64,000 bases of DNA, taken from Sinorhizobium psoraleae. Its GTDB lineage: Bacteria > Pseudomonadota > Alphaproteobacteria > Rhizobiales > Rhizobiaceae. How positions within the stretch are numbered: the stretch's first letter is position 1; every line of letters starts with the position of its first letter. The DNA is taken from positions 1,418,577-1,482,576 of the forward strand of contig NZ_JABEKV010000001.1 of the NCBI RefSeq assembly GCF_013283645.1, written 5' to 3'. Below are positions 17,096 through 26,137 of this stretch, one piece after another. The position numbers and the translations under genes are program-made. The notes under the pieces are model-generated. The model saw only the letters and a list, made by a program, of their open reading frames with translations. It searched no databases and was not told the DNA's origin.

Positions 17096-17869
17096 ATGCG
17101 GGCGAAGGCGGTAACGAATCTTACGAGGGTTGCGACGCTCATTCTGGGGCTGGGACTGTCGTCCCTTGCCGCAGCCGAGGACGTGTCGACGGACGAAACT
17201 GCAGGGGCGACAAGCTCCGACAAGACGCAATATGTGCTGGCGGTGAGCTGGCAGCCGGGATTTTGCGAGACGCGACCCACCCGCAAGGAATGCGTGGACC
17301 AGACGGCCGACCGTTTCGATGCGACGCATTTCTCGCTGCACGGGCTTTGGCCGCTGAAGAAAAGCTACTGCGGCGTCGAAGCGGAGCTTAAGGCGCGCGA
17401 CCGCAAGGGCGATTGGCTGGACCTGCCGAAGCTTGCGATGGCCGACGAGACTGCAGCCCGTCTGCTTGTCGCCATGCCCGGCGTCAAATCCGGCCTCGAT
17501 CGCCACCAGTGGCTGCAGAGCGGCACCTGTCAGGCGGCAAAGGCCGAGGATTACTTCAAGCTGCAACTGCGTCTTCTCGATGAACTGAACTCGTCCGCCG
17601 TGCAGGCCCTTTTTGCTGAAAAGGTCGGTTCCGAGATCGGCGAAAGTGAGATCAAGCAGGCTTTTGACCGGAGCTTCGGCGCCGGTGCTGGTGACCGGGT
17701 GCGCATGCGTTGTCAGACGGTGGAGGGCCGCAGCGTCATCACCGGCCTCACCATCGGGCTTTCCGGAGATCTCGCGGGCAAGGACGCCCTTAAAAGCCTG
17801 ATCCAGGCGGCCGGACCGACAGAGTTCAAATGCGCCAAGGGGATCGCCGACGCTGCCGGTCGTGGCTGA
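17096..17869 (+). CDS. Secreted ribonuclease T2-family protein with altered active site
   Basis: A 257-residue protein starting after a strong AGGAGG at spacing 9. Residues 1-27 form a Sec signal peptide. The first RNase T2 motif is intact (FSLHGLWP, His82). The second, normally HEWxxHGTC, reads HQWLQSGTC at 137-145: the catalytic Glu is Gln138 and the catalytic His is Ser142. Six or more cysteines (57, 66, 92, 145 and others) fit the disulfide-rich fold. The family cleaves RNA without base specificity in the periplasm or outside the cell; this copy may be weak, inactive or repurposed. Confidence 0.8.
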   Translation: MRAKAVTNLTRVATLILGLGLSSLAAAEDVSTDETAGATSSDKTQYVLAVSWQPGFCETRPTRKECVDQTADRFDATHFSLHGLWPLKKSYCGVEAELKARDRKGDWLDLPKLAMADETAARLLVAMPGVKSGLDRHQWLQSGTCQAAKAEDYFKLQLRLLDELNSSAVQALFAEKVGSEIGESEIKQAFDRSFGAGAGDRVRMRCQTVEGRSVITGLTIGLSGDLAGKDALKSLIQAAGPTEFKCAKGIADAAGRG

Positions 17870-17988
17870 TCCGTGACGGGTAGCCTATGGGGAGGGAATG
17901 GCGAGGCGGGGCCTTTGGCGGATTGCCCCGCCACCATAATTCGCCTACATAGCGGGCAAATTTCCCTTCCGATGCGGAGCATTCCTTT

Positions 17989-19638
17989 ATGGCACGTCAG
18001 TTCATCTATCACATGGCCGGGCTCAACAAGGCCTACGGCAACAAGAAGGTCCTGGAGAACATCCACCTGTCGTTCTATCCGGACGCGAAGATCGGTATTC
18101 TCGGCCCCAACGGCGCCGGTAAGTCGACGGTTCTCAGGATCATGGCCGGCCTCGACCATGAATATACCGGCGAAGCCTGGGTCGCCGAGGGCGCGACCGT
18201 CGGCTATCTGCCGCAGGAACCGCAGCTCGATGCACAGAAGACGGTGCTCGAGAACGTCATGGAAGGCGTTGCCGCCAAGAAGGCTATCCTCGACCGCTAC
18301 AACGAGCTGATGATGAACTATTCCGACGAGACGGCGGAAGAAGGCGCAAAGCTCCAGGACGTCATCGACAGCCAGAATCTCTGGGATCTGGACAGCCAGG
18401 TGGAAATGGCGATGGACGCGTTGCGCTGCCCGCCGGGCGATGCGGAGGTCACCAATCTCTCGGGCGGTGAGAAGCGCCGCGTCGCGCTCTGCAAGCTGCT
18501 GCTCTCGCAGCCGGATCTCCTTCTGCTCGACGAACCGACCAACCATCTCGACGCCGAGACGATCGCCTGGCTCGAAAAGCACCTGCGCGAATATCCCGGC
18601 GCCGTGCTGATGATCACCCACGACCGCTACTTCCTCGACAACGTCACCGGCTGGATCCTCGAACTCGACCGCGGCCGCGGCATTCCCTACGAGGGCAATT
18701 ATTCCGCTTATCTGCAGGCGAAGTCCAAGCGCATGGCGCAGGAGGGTCGCGAAGAGGCCACTCGCCAGAAGGCAATCAGCCGCGAGCAGGAGTGGATCGC
18801 TTCGAGCCCGAAGGCCCGCCAGGCAAAGTCGAAGGCGCGTATCCGTGCTTATGACGAGCTGGTCAAGGCGGCGGCCGACCGGCGTCCAGGCGACGCGCAG
18901 ATCATCATTCCGGTCGGCGAGCGTCTCGGCCAGGTGGTGATCGAGGCGGAAAACATCTCCAAGGGCTATGACGACCAGTTGCTGATCGAAGGCCTGAACT
19001 TCAAACTGCCGCCCGGCGGCATCGTCGGTGTCATCGGTCCGAACGGCGCCGGCAAGACGACACTCTTCCGCATGATCACCGGCCAGGAACAGCCCGACGA
19101 AGGCGCGGTCCGCATCGGCGACAGCGTCCAGCTCGGCTATGTCGACCAGAGCCGCGACGCGCTCGACGGAAGCAAGACTGTCTGGGAGGAAATCTCCGGC
19201 GGCAACGACGTCATCAAGCTCGGCAAGCACGAGGTCAACTCGCGCGCCTACTGCTCGTCCTTCAACTTCAAGGGCGGCGACCAGCAGCAGAAGGTCGGTA
19301 CGCTCTCCGGCGGCCAGCGCAACCGCGTGCACCTCGCCAAGATGCTGAAGGCCGGCGGCAACGTCATCCTGCTCGACGAACCGACCAACGACCTCGATAC
19401 CGAAACGCTGGCGGCGCTCGAGGACGCGCTCGAAAACTTCGCCGGCTGCGCCGTCATCATCAGCCACGACCGCATGTTCCTCGACCGTCTTGCGACCCAT
19501 ATCCTCGCCTTTGAGGGCGACAGCCATGTCGAATGGTTCGAAGGCAATTTCGAGGACTACGAAAAGGACAAGATCCGGCGCCTCGGCCCGGATTCGGTCA
19601 ATCCGAAGCGGGTGACCTATAAGCGCCTGACGCGCTGA
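17989..19638 (+). CDS. ettA: Energy-dependent translational throttle protein EttA (ABC-F)
   Basis: A 549-residue ABC-F protein with two nucleotide-binding domains and no membrane segments. Walker A boxes are GPNGAGKST at 39-47 and GPNGAGKTT near 350. The signatures are LSGGEKRR (about 156) and LSGGQRNR, with [15 protein letters not shown] and [14 protein letters not shown] as Walker B. The length and the linker ([22 protein letters not shown]) fit EttA, which binds the ribosomal E site and gates entry into elongation according to ATP/ADP. Confidence 0.95.
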   Translation: MARQFIYHMAGLNKAYGNKKVLENIHLSFYPDAKIGILGPNGAGKSTVLRIMAGLDHEYTGEAWVAEGATVGYLPQEPQLDAQKTVLENVMEGVAAKKAILDRYNELMMNYSDETAEEGAKLQDVIDSQNLWDLDSQVEMAMDALRCPPGDAEVTNLSGGEKRRVALCKLLLSQPDLLLLDEPTNHLDAETIAWLEKHLREYPGAVLMITHDRYFLDNVTGWILELDRGRGIPYEGNYSAYLQAKSKRMAQEGREEATRQKAISREQEWIASSPKARQAKSKARIRAYDELVKAAADRRPGDAQIIIPVGERLGQVVIEAENISKGYDDQLLIEGLNFKLPPGGIVGVIGPNGAGKTTLFRMITGQEQPDEGAVRIGDSVQLGYVDQSRDALDGSKTVWEEISGGNDVIKLGKHEVNSRAYCSSFNFKGGDQQQKVGTLSGGQRNRVHLAKMLKAGGNVILLDEPTNDLDTETLAALEDALENFAGCAVIISHDRMFLDRLATHILAFEGDSHVEWFEGNFEDYEKDKIRRLGPDSVNPKRVTYKRLTR

Positions 19639-19706
19639 GGCCTGAGCGGTCGAGGAGAGCGCAGACGGGGCAGGTTCCCGCGCAACGGATCGTTGCGCTT
19701 TCGCCT

Positions 19707-19863
19707 GCTCATTCCGTGCTCGTCACAGGAATACAGCACGCCCAAGTCCTGGGCGCAGAAAACGCGTTGCTGTTCCGTACCGCTCTCCTAGGCTCAGCCC
19801 GCTTGAAGCCAGCCACAGCGCCGACGCGCCGTGGCTGGCTTCCTGTGACGTGCACGGGAATGA
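19707..19863 (+). repeat. RIME-like mosaic repeat, copy 2
   Basis: Bounded by ATTCCGTGCTCGTCACAGGA on the left and CTTCCTGTGACGTGCACGGG on the right, with inner GCCCAAGTCCTGGGC and AGCCACAGCGCCGACGCGCC palindromes. The end motifs match copy 1 at 7555-7742, while the core differs, as expected for a mosaic element. Confidence 0.7.
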
Positions 19864-20004
19864 GCGTGGATGGCCCGGCTTGGGTCCCGACAGGCGTTCT
19901 GCCTGGCAGCATCCGTCGGCTGAGATTCTCCGCCCGCCCGGCTATCTCCCGCGCGCCATTCCATTGCCTTTCCGCGCAAATTCGCTTGCACGCGTCTCGC
20001 AAAT

Positions 20005-20026
20005 CACATAAAGATATCTTTATGTG
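20005..20026. promoter_or_regulatory. 22-bp perfect palindrome, likely operator of the ArsR-type regulator
   Basis: The sequence CATAAAGATATCTTTATG, extended by one or two bases on each side, is perfectly symmetric and ends 18 nt before the GTG start of the ArsR-methyltransferase gene. It lies where transcription or translation would be blocked. It is typical of an autoregulatory operator. It resembles the palindromes assigned to SAH-sensing SahR regulators of methionine metabolism, as far as I recall them. Confidence 0.75.
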
Positions 20027-20043
20027 TTGATGAGGAGACGATA

Positions 20044-21063
20044 GTGAGCCGAGGAACGCTTGGGTTGGACGCGTTGGTCGACGTTTTGAAGGCGGCGGGT
20101 GAGCCGACGCGAATGCGCCTTCTCGCGCTGCTTTCCGCCAGCGACCTCACCGTTACCGATCTTACCGAAATTCTCGGCCAATCGCAGCCGCGGATCTCTC
20201 GGCATCTGAAGCTGCTGGCCGAAGTGGCGCTCATTGATCGCTATCAGGAAGGGGCATGGGCCTATTTCCGCCTGCGGCAGGAGGGGGGGCGCGTCGCTCT
20301 GGTGCGCGATCTCCTGGCAGCAGCCGCGGCTGAAGACGCCATTCTCGCCAAGGATGCGGCGCGGCTCGCCGTCCTGAAGCGGCAGCGTGCCGAGAAGGCG
20401 CAGGCCTATTTCAGCCGCAACGCCGCCGGATGGGATGAACTGAGGCGGCTGCACGTCAGCGAAGGCGACGTCGAAGCTACGCTGAAGGCGATGGTCGGCG
20501 ACGAGCCGGTCGAGAGCCTGCTCGATCTTGGCACCGGCACGGGGCGCATCCTGCAGCTTTTCGAGGGTATCTACCGGCGCGGCATCGGCGTCGACGCCAG
20601 CCGCGACATGCTCGCCGTGGCGCGGTCCAATCTCGATAAAGCCGGGATCACGAAGGCGTCCATCCGCCACGGCGACATTTTCAATCTGCCGCTGGATGGC
20701 CAGGCTTTCGATCTCGTGACGATCCATCAGGTGCTGCATTTCCTGGAGGAGCCGGAAGCGGCGATCACCGAGGCCGCGCGTATGCTCGCGCCTGGCGGCC
20801 GGCTCGTCATCATCGATTTCGCGCCGCACGGGCTTGAGTATCTGCGCGACGAGCACGCCCATGCGCGCCTCGGCTTCTCCCATCAGGCGATGGCCGACTG
20901 GCTGCAGAAGGCAGGCCTTGCGCTGGAGAAAACAACCGACCTCGCGCCGGAAGGTGCGGACGAGGGCAAACTGACAGTGACGATCTGGCTGGCGCGCGAT
21001 CAGCGCGTCGCCGATCACATCGCCGATATGCCGCGTCAGCGCGTTCAGGCAGGGGGAGTTTGA
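20044..21063 (+). CDS. ArsR-family regulator fused to a SAM-dependent methyltransferase domain (SahR-like)
   Basis: A 339-residue protein with a GTG start after GAGGAGA. Residues 1-100 form an ArsR winged helix (LKAAGEPTRMRLLALLSASDLTVTDL; LGQSQPRISRHLKLL). Residues about 150-270 form a class I methyltransferase domain with the SAM-binding motif LLDLGTGTGRILQL. In proteobacteria, this fusion is associated with sensing of S-adenosylhomocysteine/SAM and control of methionine-cycle genes. The adjacent metF, 2 nt downstream, fits exactly. Whether the methyltransferase domain is catalytic or only a sensor cannot be told from sequence. Confidence 0.88.
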   Translation: MSRGTLGLDALVDVLKAAGEPTRMRLLALLSASDLTVTDLTEILGQSQPRISRHLKLLAEVALIDRYQEGAWAYFRLRQEGGRVALVRDLLAAAAAEDAILAKDAARLAVLKRQRAEKAQAYFSRNAAGWDELRRLHVSEGDVEATLKAMVGDEPVESLLDLGTGTGRILQLFEGIYRRGIGVDASRDMLAVARSNLDKAGITKASIRHGDIFNLPLDGQAFDLVTIHQVLHFLEEPEAAITEAARMLAPGGRLVIIDFAPHGLEYLRDEHAHARLGFSHQAMADWLQKAGLALEKTTDLAPEGADEGKLTVTIWLARDQRVADHIADMPRQRVQAGGV

Positions 21064-21065
21064 GA

Positions 21066-22001
21066 ATGGCCACACGCACGCTTTATCCGGCCGAGCGCGG
21101 CAATCTCAGGCTGTCATTCGAGTATTTTCCCCCGAAGACGGACGAGATGGAGGCACAGCTCTTCCAGACGATTGCCGATCTCTCCGTTTTCAACCCGGCC
21201 TTCGTCACCATGACCTATGGCGCCGGCGGCTCGACCAAGGCCCGTTCGCTGACGGCGGTCAGGCGGATGATTGGGGAGATGGGTCTTGGAAACACAGCGG
21301 CGCATCTGACCTGCGTCGGCGCCCCGAAGGCCGAAGTCGATGCGGTGATCGACGAGTTTCTGGCCTTCGGCATCCGGCATTTCGTGGCGCTGCGGGGCGA
21401 TCCGCAGGGCGGCATCGGCAGCGCCTACCAGCCGTTTCCGGGCGGTTATGAAAACGCCGCCGCCCTCGTGAAGGCCTTGCGTGCCCGAGGCGACTTCGAA
21501 ATCTCGGTCTCGGCCTATCCGGAAAAGCACCCGGAGAGCCCGGATGTCGCCGCCGACATCGACATGCTGAAGCGCAAGGTCGACAACGGCGCGACGCGGG
21601 CGATCACCCAGTTCTTTTTCGACAACGATGATTTCGAGCGCTATCTGGAGCGGGTGCGGCGGGCTGGCGTCCAGGTCCCGATCGTGCCGGGAATCCTGCC
21701 GATCAACAATCTCACGCAAGTGCAGAGATTCGCCGGCCTGTGCGGAGCGCGGATTCCGCAGGCGATAATTTCGCGGCTCGCCCATCTTGAAGAGCAGCCG
21801 GCCGAGCGGTTCAAGGAAGCGACCCACATTGCCGCCGAGCAGATTGTCGATCTTGCGCGGCGCGGCGTGCGCGACTTCCATCTCTACACGATGAACCGTT
21901 CGCCGCTTGTCACGGCGGTTTGCGACCTCGTCGGCTATGCGCGTGCACCGGCACAGGAGCCCGCCGTCGAACTCCCGATCAAGGCGGTCGCAAGGGCATA
22001 G
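21066..22001 (+). CDS. metF: 5,10-methylenetetrahydrofolate reductase
   Basis: A 311-residue TIM-barrel flavoprotein. LRLSFEYFPPKTDEMEAQLF near the N terminus holds the catalytic glutamate, followed by FVTMTYGAGGSTKARSL, HFVALRGDP, and TRAITQFFFDNDDFERY. It reduces methylene-THF to methyl-THF for methionine synthesis. Its ATG is 2 nt after the regulator stop, with GGGGGAG as ribosome site, so both genes form one operon under the palindromic operator upstream. Confidence 0.95.
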   Translation: MATRTLYPAERGNLRLSFEYFPPKTDEMEAQLFQTIADLSVFNPAFVTMTYGAGGSTKARSLTAVRRMIGEMGLGNTAAHLTCVGAPKAEVDAVIDEFLAFGIRHFVALRGDPQGGIGSAYQPFPGGYENAAALVKALRARGDFEISVSAYPEKHPESPDVAADIDMLKRKVDNGATRAITQFFFDNDDFERYLERVRRAGVQVPIVPGILPINNLTQVQRFAGLCGARIPQAIISRLAHLEEQPAERFKEATHIAAEQIVDLARRGVRDFHLYTMNRSPLVTAVCDLVGYARAPAQEPAVELPIKAVARA

Positions 22002-22043
22002 ATATAGATAGTGCCGGCGGGCGCGCAGTGTCGGAACAGAGAG

Positions 22044-22080
22044 AAAGCCTATGAACGGATCAACGTTCATGGGCTTTGGT
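22044..22080 (+). terminator. Hairpin after metF
   Basis: Stem 22044-22056 (AAAGCCTATGAAC) pairs with 22065-22077 (GTTCATGGGCTTT) at 12 of 13 positions with an 8-nt loop. It lies 43 nt after the metF stop. The following T-run is short, so it is a probable rather than certain terminator. Confidence 0.65.
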
Positions 22081-22197
22081 CATTATCGCAGCCTATTGAC
22101 CGGTACTCTATGAGAGGCCTGCCTGACTAATCTTGCTGCAAATGGATTTTCCGGAATTAAAGTCCCCGTCTCCGTTTGGACTTGTCAGCGGCCCTGC

Positions 22198-22275
22198 TCA
22201 GACAAAAAGCATTACGGCCACGAATGCAAACGCTGCACTGATCATGAGGACATTCAACGAATGTGTAAGTCCCAT
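22198..22275 (-). CDS. Putative 25-residue single-pass membrane peptide
   Basis: An ATG at 22275 on the minus strand opens a 25-codon frame to a TGA at 22198. The peptide begins MGLTHSLNVLMISAAFAF and continues with a hydrophobic run ending LFV, so nearly all of it is one membrane helix. GGGAGGA lies eight bases before the ATG, and a promoter-like pair is just upstream. It lies in a 520-nt gap with no other gene. Very short membrane proteins like this are common but often missed in annotation. Coding potential is supported by the ribosome site and the hydrophobic pattern only. Confidence 0.5.
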   Translation of the reverse strand: MGLTHSLNVLMISAAFAFVAVMLFV

Positions 22276-22305
22276 AAGCTGATCCTCCCTGCGTTGACGG
22301 GTAAA

Positions 22306-22334
22306 ACATAGGGCGAAAAAGCGGCGCGTGAAAG
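22306..22334 (-). promoter_or_regulatory. Candidate housekeeping promoter for the 25-residue ORF
   Basis: On the minus strand, CTTTCA at 22334-22329 and CTATGT at 22311-22306 are separated by 17 bp, close to the rhizobial CTTGAC/CTATAT pair. The start codon is 31 nt downstream of the -10. Confidence 0.4.
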
Positions 22335-22523
22335 CGAAACTTGTGCTGCGCTGCGAAATGCGCCTAATCGAGAAACCATATTCACAGGTCTAACTGCTCG
22401 AAACCGCTCAACAATTTCCGTTGCCACATTTTTTTCACAATTGCTTCGCAGCGGTTAATATGAACGTTTGTAATGCTGCGTGAGCGGGGCGTGGCGTGGC
22501 GGCGCGAGCCGTTTTGATTCTGT

Positions 22524-23453
22524 TCAAGCCGAATATCGAAGTCTCAGGATGCGTCCGTCGAGGACGATGAGACCGGTCGCGATCAGGGCCATGCCGGCGA
22601 CGTCCATCGCCTGCAGCGTTTCGCCGAGGAAGAGATAGCCAAGCAGGATGGCGCTCGGCGGCACCAGGAGAGTGACAAGCGAAGCATTCGTCGCGCCGGC
22701 TTCCGCCATGACCCGGAAATAAAGAATGTAGCCGTAGGCGGTGGAGACAAGGGCAAGCCCGAGGATCGCGAGCACAGCGGTCATCGGCGGCATGTGCAGT
22801 ATCCAGGGCGTATCCGCAAGGGCAGCGATCGGCAACATCATGAGTGTCGATGCCGTCAGTTGTCCTGCTGCCGTGACGGGCGGCGCCAGATTGCGGAAGC
22901 GCTTGCCGTAGGTTGCCGCGAGACCGTAGCTCACGGCAGCGAGCACGGGCAGGACGAGCGCCCAAAGCGGGATCGTGGTGGAATGGCCGACAAGACCCGC
23001 GAGCGCGCTCGGCCCGACAAGCACGATGGTGCCCGCCAGTCCCAGCAGGCAGCCGCTGATCTTGGAGGCGCTCAGTTTCTCGTCGTCCGTTGCCATGTTG
23101 GCGATCAACACGGTCCAGACCGGCGTCGTCGCGTTCAGGATCGCGGCGAGCCCTGCGCCGATTTGGGTCTGGCCGAGGAAAATGAAGGCGTGCGGAATGG
23201 CGTTGTTGATTAGCCCCATCAACAGGAACTCGGGCCAGCGTTCCTTCAGCGCCGGATAGATGTCGTAGCGGCCGCGAATGTAGATGTGGAGAGCAAGTGC
23301 GGCGAGACCGAGGCGCAGGAGAACCAGCGTGAAGGGCGGCACATGGGCGACAGCCACCCGCGCGAAGAAAAACGAACCACCCCAGATGAGACCGAGCAGG
23401 GCCAGGAGCGCCCAGTTGCGCATCGTCATCTGTGTGTTGATTGGTGAATTCAT
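22524..23453 (-). CDS. EamA/DMT-family transporter
   Basis: A 309-residue membrane protein with ten predicted helices in two EamA repeats; ALLGLIWGGSFFFARVAVAH opens the first and TAYGYILYFRVMAEAGATNASLVTLL is in the second. It probably exports amino acids or other metabolites. The start at 23453 (MNSPINTQMTMRN) is chosen over an ATG 36 nt upstream that would add a polar extension. It stands alone. Confidence 0.85.
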   Translation of the reverse strand: MNSPINTQMTMRNWALLALLGLIWGGSFFFARVAVAHVPPFTLVLLRLGLAALALHIYIRGRYDIYPALKERWPEFLLMGLINNAIPHAFIFLGQTQIGAGLAAILNATTPVWTVLIANMATDDEKLSASKISGCLLGLAGTIVLVGPSALAGLVGHSTTIPLWALVLPVLAAVSYGLAATYGKRFRNLAPPVTAAGQLTASTLMMLPIAALADTPWILHMPPMTAVLAILGLALVSTAYGYILYFRVMAEAGATNASLVTLLVPPSAILLGYLFLGETLQAMDVAGMALIATGLIVLDGRILRLRYSA

Positions 23454-23589
23454 GATCGTGCCTGCGCCGTTCTGCAAATTGACGCGCAAGCCCTAATACG
23501 GCGAAGCGGGTGGTGCCACCCGCTTCTTGCTCGCGTTCGACTGTTTTCGAGCCCGTCCCGGCTTGTCCGATGACGAGCGTAGTTCTTGA

Positions 23590-23690
23590 GCGCCGTGCGT
23601 CTTTTCAGACGCACAAAGATCGCCATTGCACTTCGAGTTGCTGCTTGTTTTTGTCCTTAACTCGGCTTCGACCTAAGGGAACATGCAGCA
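23590..23690 (+). repeat. Mosaic palindromic repeat, copy B
   Basis: Reads CGCCGTGCGTCTTTTCAGAC ... GCACTTCGAGTTGCTGC ... TTGTCCTTAACTCGG ... GGGAACATGCAGCAG, the same modules as the other copies, between the DMT transporter start and the transglycosylase end. Confidence 0.75.
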
Positions 23691-23692
23691 GA

Positions 23693-24904
23693 TCAGAGCG
23701 CGCCCAGGAGCTCCGGCGTGGCCCAGCCGTCCGCGGGCAACCCCAGCTTCAGCTGCTCCTTCTGCAGCGCAGTGCGCGTGCCGGAGCCGAGAATGCCGTC
23801 GATCTTGCCGACGTCATGGCCGAGGGCCTGGAGCCGCGTTTGCAGCGCCTTCATCTCGACATCGCCGAGGCCCGGTTCCGGATTGCCGCCCTGGTAGGGC
23901 GGGGCGCCGGCAAGGCGGGTGGCAAAATAGGCTGCGGAAGTCGTATAAATGAACGACTGATTCCACTCGAGATAGATGTTGAAGTTCGGATAGGTCAGGA
24001 AGGCGACGCCCTTGCGACCTTGCGGCACCACGAGGGATGCTTCAAGGCCGCTGTTGGCGGTGTTGCCGTCGCGCGGCGTGACGCCGAGCGCGAACCAGTC
24101 TCCCGCCGTCATGCCGGATTGCAGCCCGGTCTTCTCCCATGGCAGGTTCTCCGGGACGCTGACTTCCTGAATCCAGGGCTGGCCGGCCTTGAAGCCGAGG
24201 CTCTGGATGAATTTTGCCGCCGTGAGGATGGCATCCGGTGAACTTTTCTTCAGATTGACGTGGCCGTCGCCGTCGCCATCGACGCCATAGGCGATGATGT
24301 CTTCCGGCAGCATCTGCACCTGACCGATCTCGCCGGCCCAGGCGCCGGTGGTCGTCGCCGGGTCGAGGTCGCCGTGCTGCACCATTTCGATCGCAGCCAG
24401 CAGCTGCGGGCGGAACATTTCCGGGCGGCGGCAATCATGCGCCAGCGTCACCAGCGCATTACGCGTGTTGAAATCGCCCTGGACCGCGCCGAAATCCGTC
24501 TCCATCGCCCAGAAGGCAGTGATGACCGGCGCCGGCACGCCGAATTCGCTCTCCGCCCGAGCGAAGACGTCGGCATATTCCCTCATCTTCTGCGCGCCGA
24601 TATCAAGCCGGGCCTTGCTGACGGTGCGCTTGGAAAATTCGGTGAACGTCTGCTTGAACACGCCCTGAGCGCGGTCGCGGCTCAGAACCTTCTGGTCGAT
24701 CGCGGCGCCGGCGAGAGCGCGGTCGGCGCCATCGGCCGGAATACCCTTGGCAACTGCCTCAGCCTTGACGCCCTCGAGAAACGTGGCGAGATCGCCGCCG
24801 CAGGCCACGGCCGGCGTCTGCGGTTGGGTCTGCGCCAGCGCCGAGGTGCCGGTCAGCGCGAGCAGTCCGAGAGTGAGAAGGGCTTTTTGGGCTGCGCCAG
24901 TCAT
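23693..24904 (-). CDS. Lytic murein transglycosylase (MltB family) with peptidoglycan-binding domain
   Basis: A 403-residue exported protein. A Sec signal peptide (LLTLGLLALTGTSALA) is followed by the SLT_2/MltB domain: AFWAMETDFGAVQGDFNTRNALVTLA holds the catalytic Glu, and GEIGQVQMLPEDIIAYGVDGDGDG is characteristic. The C-terminal 60 residues are a PG_binding_1 domain (LQALGHDVGKIDGILGSGTRTAL). It cleaves the glycan strand, forming anhydro-muramic acid ends. Two adjacent ATGs (24907 and 24904) are possible; AAGGA spacing favours 24904. Confidence 0.9.
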   Translation of the reverse strand: MTGAAQKALLTLGLLALTGTSALAQTQPQTPAVACGGDLATFLEGVKAEAVAKGIPADGADRALAGAAIDQKVLSRDRAQGVFKQTFTEFSKRTVSKARLDIGAQKMREYADVFARAESEFGVPAPVITAFWAMETDFGAVQGDFNTRNALVTLAHDCRRPEMFRPQLLAAIEMVQHGDLDPATTTGAWAGEIGQVQMLPEDIIAYGVDGDGDGHVNLKKSSPDAILTAAKFIQSLGFKAGQPWIQEVSVPENLPWEKTGLQSGMTAGDWFALGVTPRDGNTANSGLEASLVVPQGRKGVAFLTYPNFNIYLEWNQSFIYTTSAAYFATRLAGAPPYQGGNPEPGLGDVEMKALQTRLQALGHDVGKIDGILGSGTRTALQKEQLKLGLPADGWATPELLGAL

Positions 24905-24960
24905 CATAGTTCCTTTCTGTCGCCGGTCGGTCTCAGTCGGCCGGCGAGCCTGCAATCTGT

Positions 24961-25062
24961 CTACTGCATGTTTCCTTGGACCGGCGGCGATCCAAGGAAA
25001 CATGCAGCCATTCCGAGTGCTACAGCAACCGTTGCGCGTCTGAACACCGCACAGCGCTGTAG
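24961..25062 (+). repeat. Mosaic palindromic repeat, copy C
   Basis: TACTGCATGTTTCCTTGGA and TCCAAGGAAACATGCAG form a 17-bp stem around CCGGCGGCGA, followed by GAGTGCTACAGC and TGCGCGTCTG. It precedes the transglycosylase gene and could lie in its leader region. Confidence 0.8.
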
Positions 25063-25152
25063 GGATCAAATCTGCCCAAGCTCTCTCAGAGCATTATGAC
25101 CGAATGAAGAAATGCGGGGTTTCCACGACCAAATCCGAACAGCAATTCCCGT

Positions 25153-25938
25153 CTATCTCGCCCGGGAAACCGCCGCGACCCACTTCTGCCAGTTTTTCGC
25201 GGACCCGGCGAAGGCATTGATGTCCGTGCTTCCCTGGATGCCGGGGATGACGCCGGTGCTGGTGTATTGCCAAAAGGCCCAGCGGCGCTCCACGTAGACC
25301 TCGCCCGGATGCTTGGCAACGGAGCGGACCCAGAAGTGATAGTCCTTGAACTGGTCGACGAGATTGTCGCGATGGAAGTCAACGGACGTATAGATGATCG
25401 GCCGCTTGCCGTAATGCGCTTCCAGCCGGTCCATGAAGCGCTTCATTTCGGCGCGCACGGTCTCGGGCGAGGGGCGATAGCGGCAGGTCTTCGATTCGCC
25501 GTTCCATTCGACATCGAGCACCGGCGGCAGATAGACCGCGGTCTTTGGCACGTTGGAGATGAACCAGTCGGCCTGGGCGTCAGCGGTCGAGCAGAAGTAA
25601 TAGAAGTGGTAGGGCGCGTAGGGAATCCCGGCGGCGCGCGCCTGCTGCCAATATTCGTTGAAGCGGGTATCGACCCTGTCCTTGCCTTCGGTCGCCTTGA
25701 TGAAGGCGAAGGAGACGCCTGAATTCTTCACCCTCGCCCAGTCGATGTCGCCGTTCCACTTGGACACGTCGATGCCGTGAACGTGATGACCATGCGGCGT
25801 GCGACCGCCGAAATCCTGCGGGTCGGTATCCCGGAACCGCGGCGATATCGAAGCGGTCTGGACCAGGTCGTAGTCGGTTGAGGTGCAGGCGGAAAGAATG
25901 GTTGCGATAGGCAGCAAAGCCAGGAGAAGCCGGCGCAT
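25153..25938 (-). CDS. GH25-family lysozyme, lipoprotein
   Basis: A 261-residue protein beginning MRRLLLALLPIATILSACTS; LSAC is a lipobox, so it is probably anchored to a membrane via Cys18. The catalytic domain shows HGIDVSKWNGDIDW, FAFIKATEG, and the LDVEWNG segment with the acidic catalytic pair of GH25 (1,4-beta-N-acetylmuramidases). It would cut between MurNAc and GlcNAc in the periplasm. A much longer frame upstream lacks a ribosome site, so the short start is chosen. Confidence 0.87.
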   Translation of the reverse strand: MRRLLLALLPIATILSACTSTDYDLVQTASISPRFRDTDPQDFGGRTPHGHHVHGIDVSKWNGDIDWARVKNSGVSFAFIKATEGKDRVDTRFNEYWQQARAAGIPYAPYHFYYFCSTADAQADWFISNVPKTAVYLPPVLDVEWNGESKTCRYRPSPETVRAEMKRFMDRLEAHYGKRPIIYTSVDFHRDNLVDQFKDYHFWVRSVAKHPGEVYVERRWAFWQYTSTGVIPGIQGSTDINAFAGSAKNWQKWVAAVSRAR

Positions 25939-26137
25939 GAGTTTCCCGTTTCGAGACGATCGACGATCCTGCCTCACGCGATGGCTTCCATGATGATGAT
26001 TTTCCCCTCGGAGGCGTGCCCCATTTTCACCATAACATCGTAAAAATTGAGTTAGCTCAAGTGGGGATTGCGACGGGACGAACGCTTCGGTGTCGCTGGC
26101 GCGAGCGCTTGCCTCGCCGGCGATGCGTCGAGTGTTA

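Noticed and set aside
17713-19527. 604-codon open frame on the minus strand opposite ettA
   Set aside because: It is the complement of a clearly conserved ABC-F gene; its sequence is rich in Asp, Glu, Arg and Val runs typical of antisense frames in GC-rich DNA, and shows no domain.
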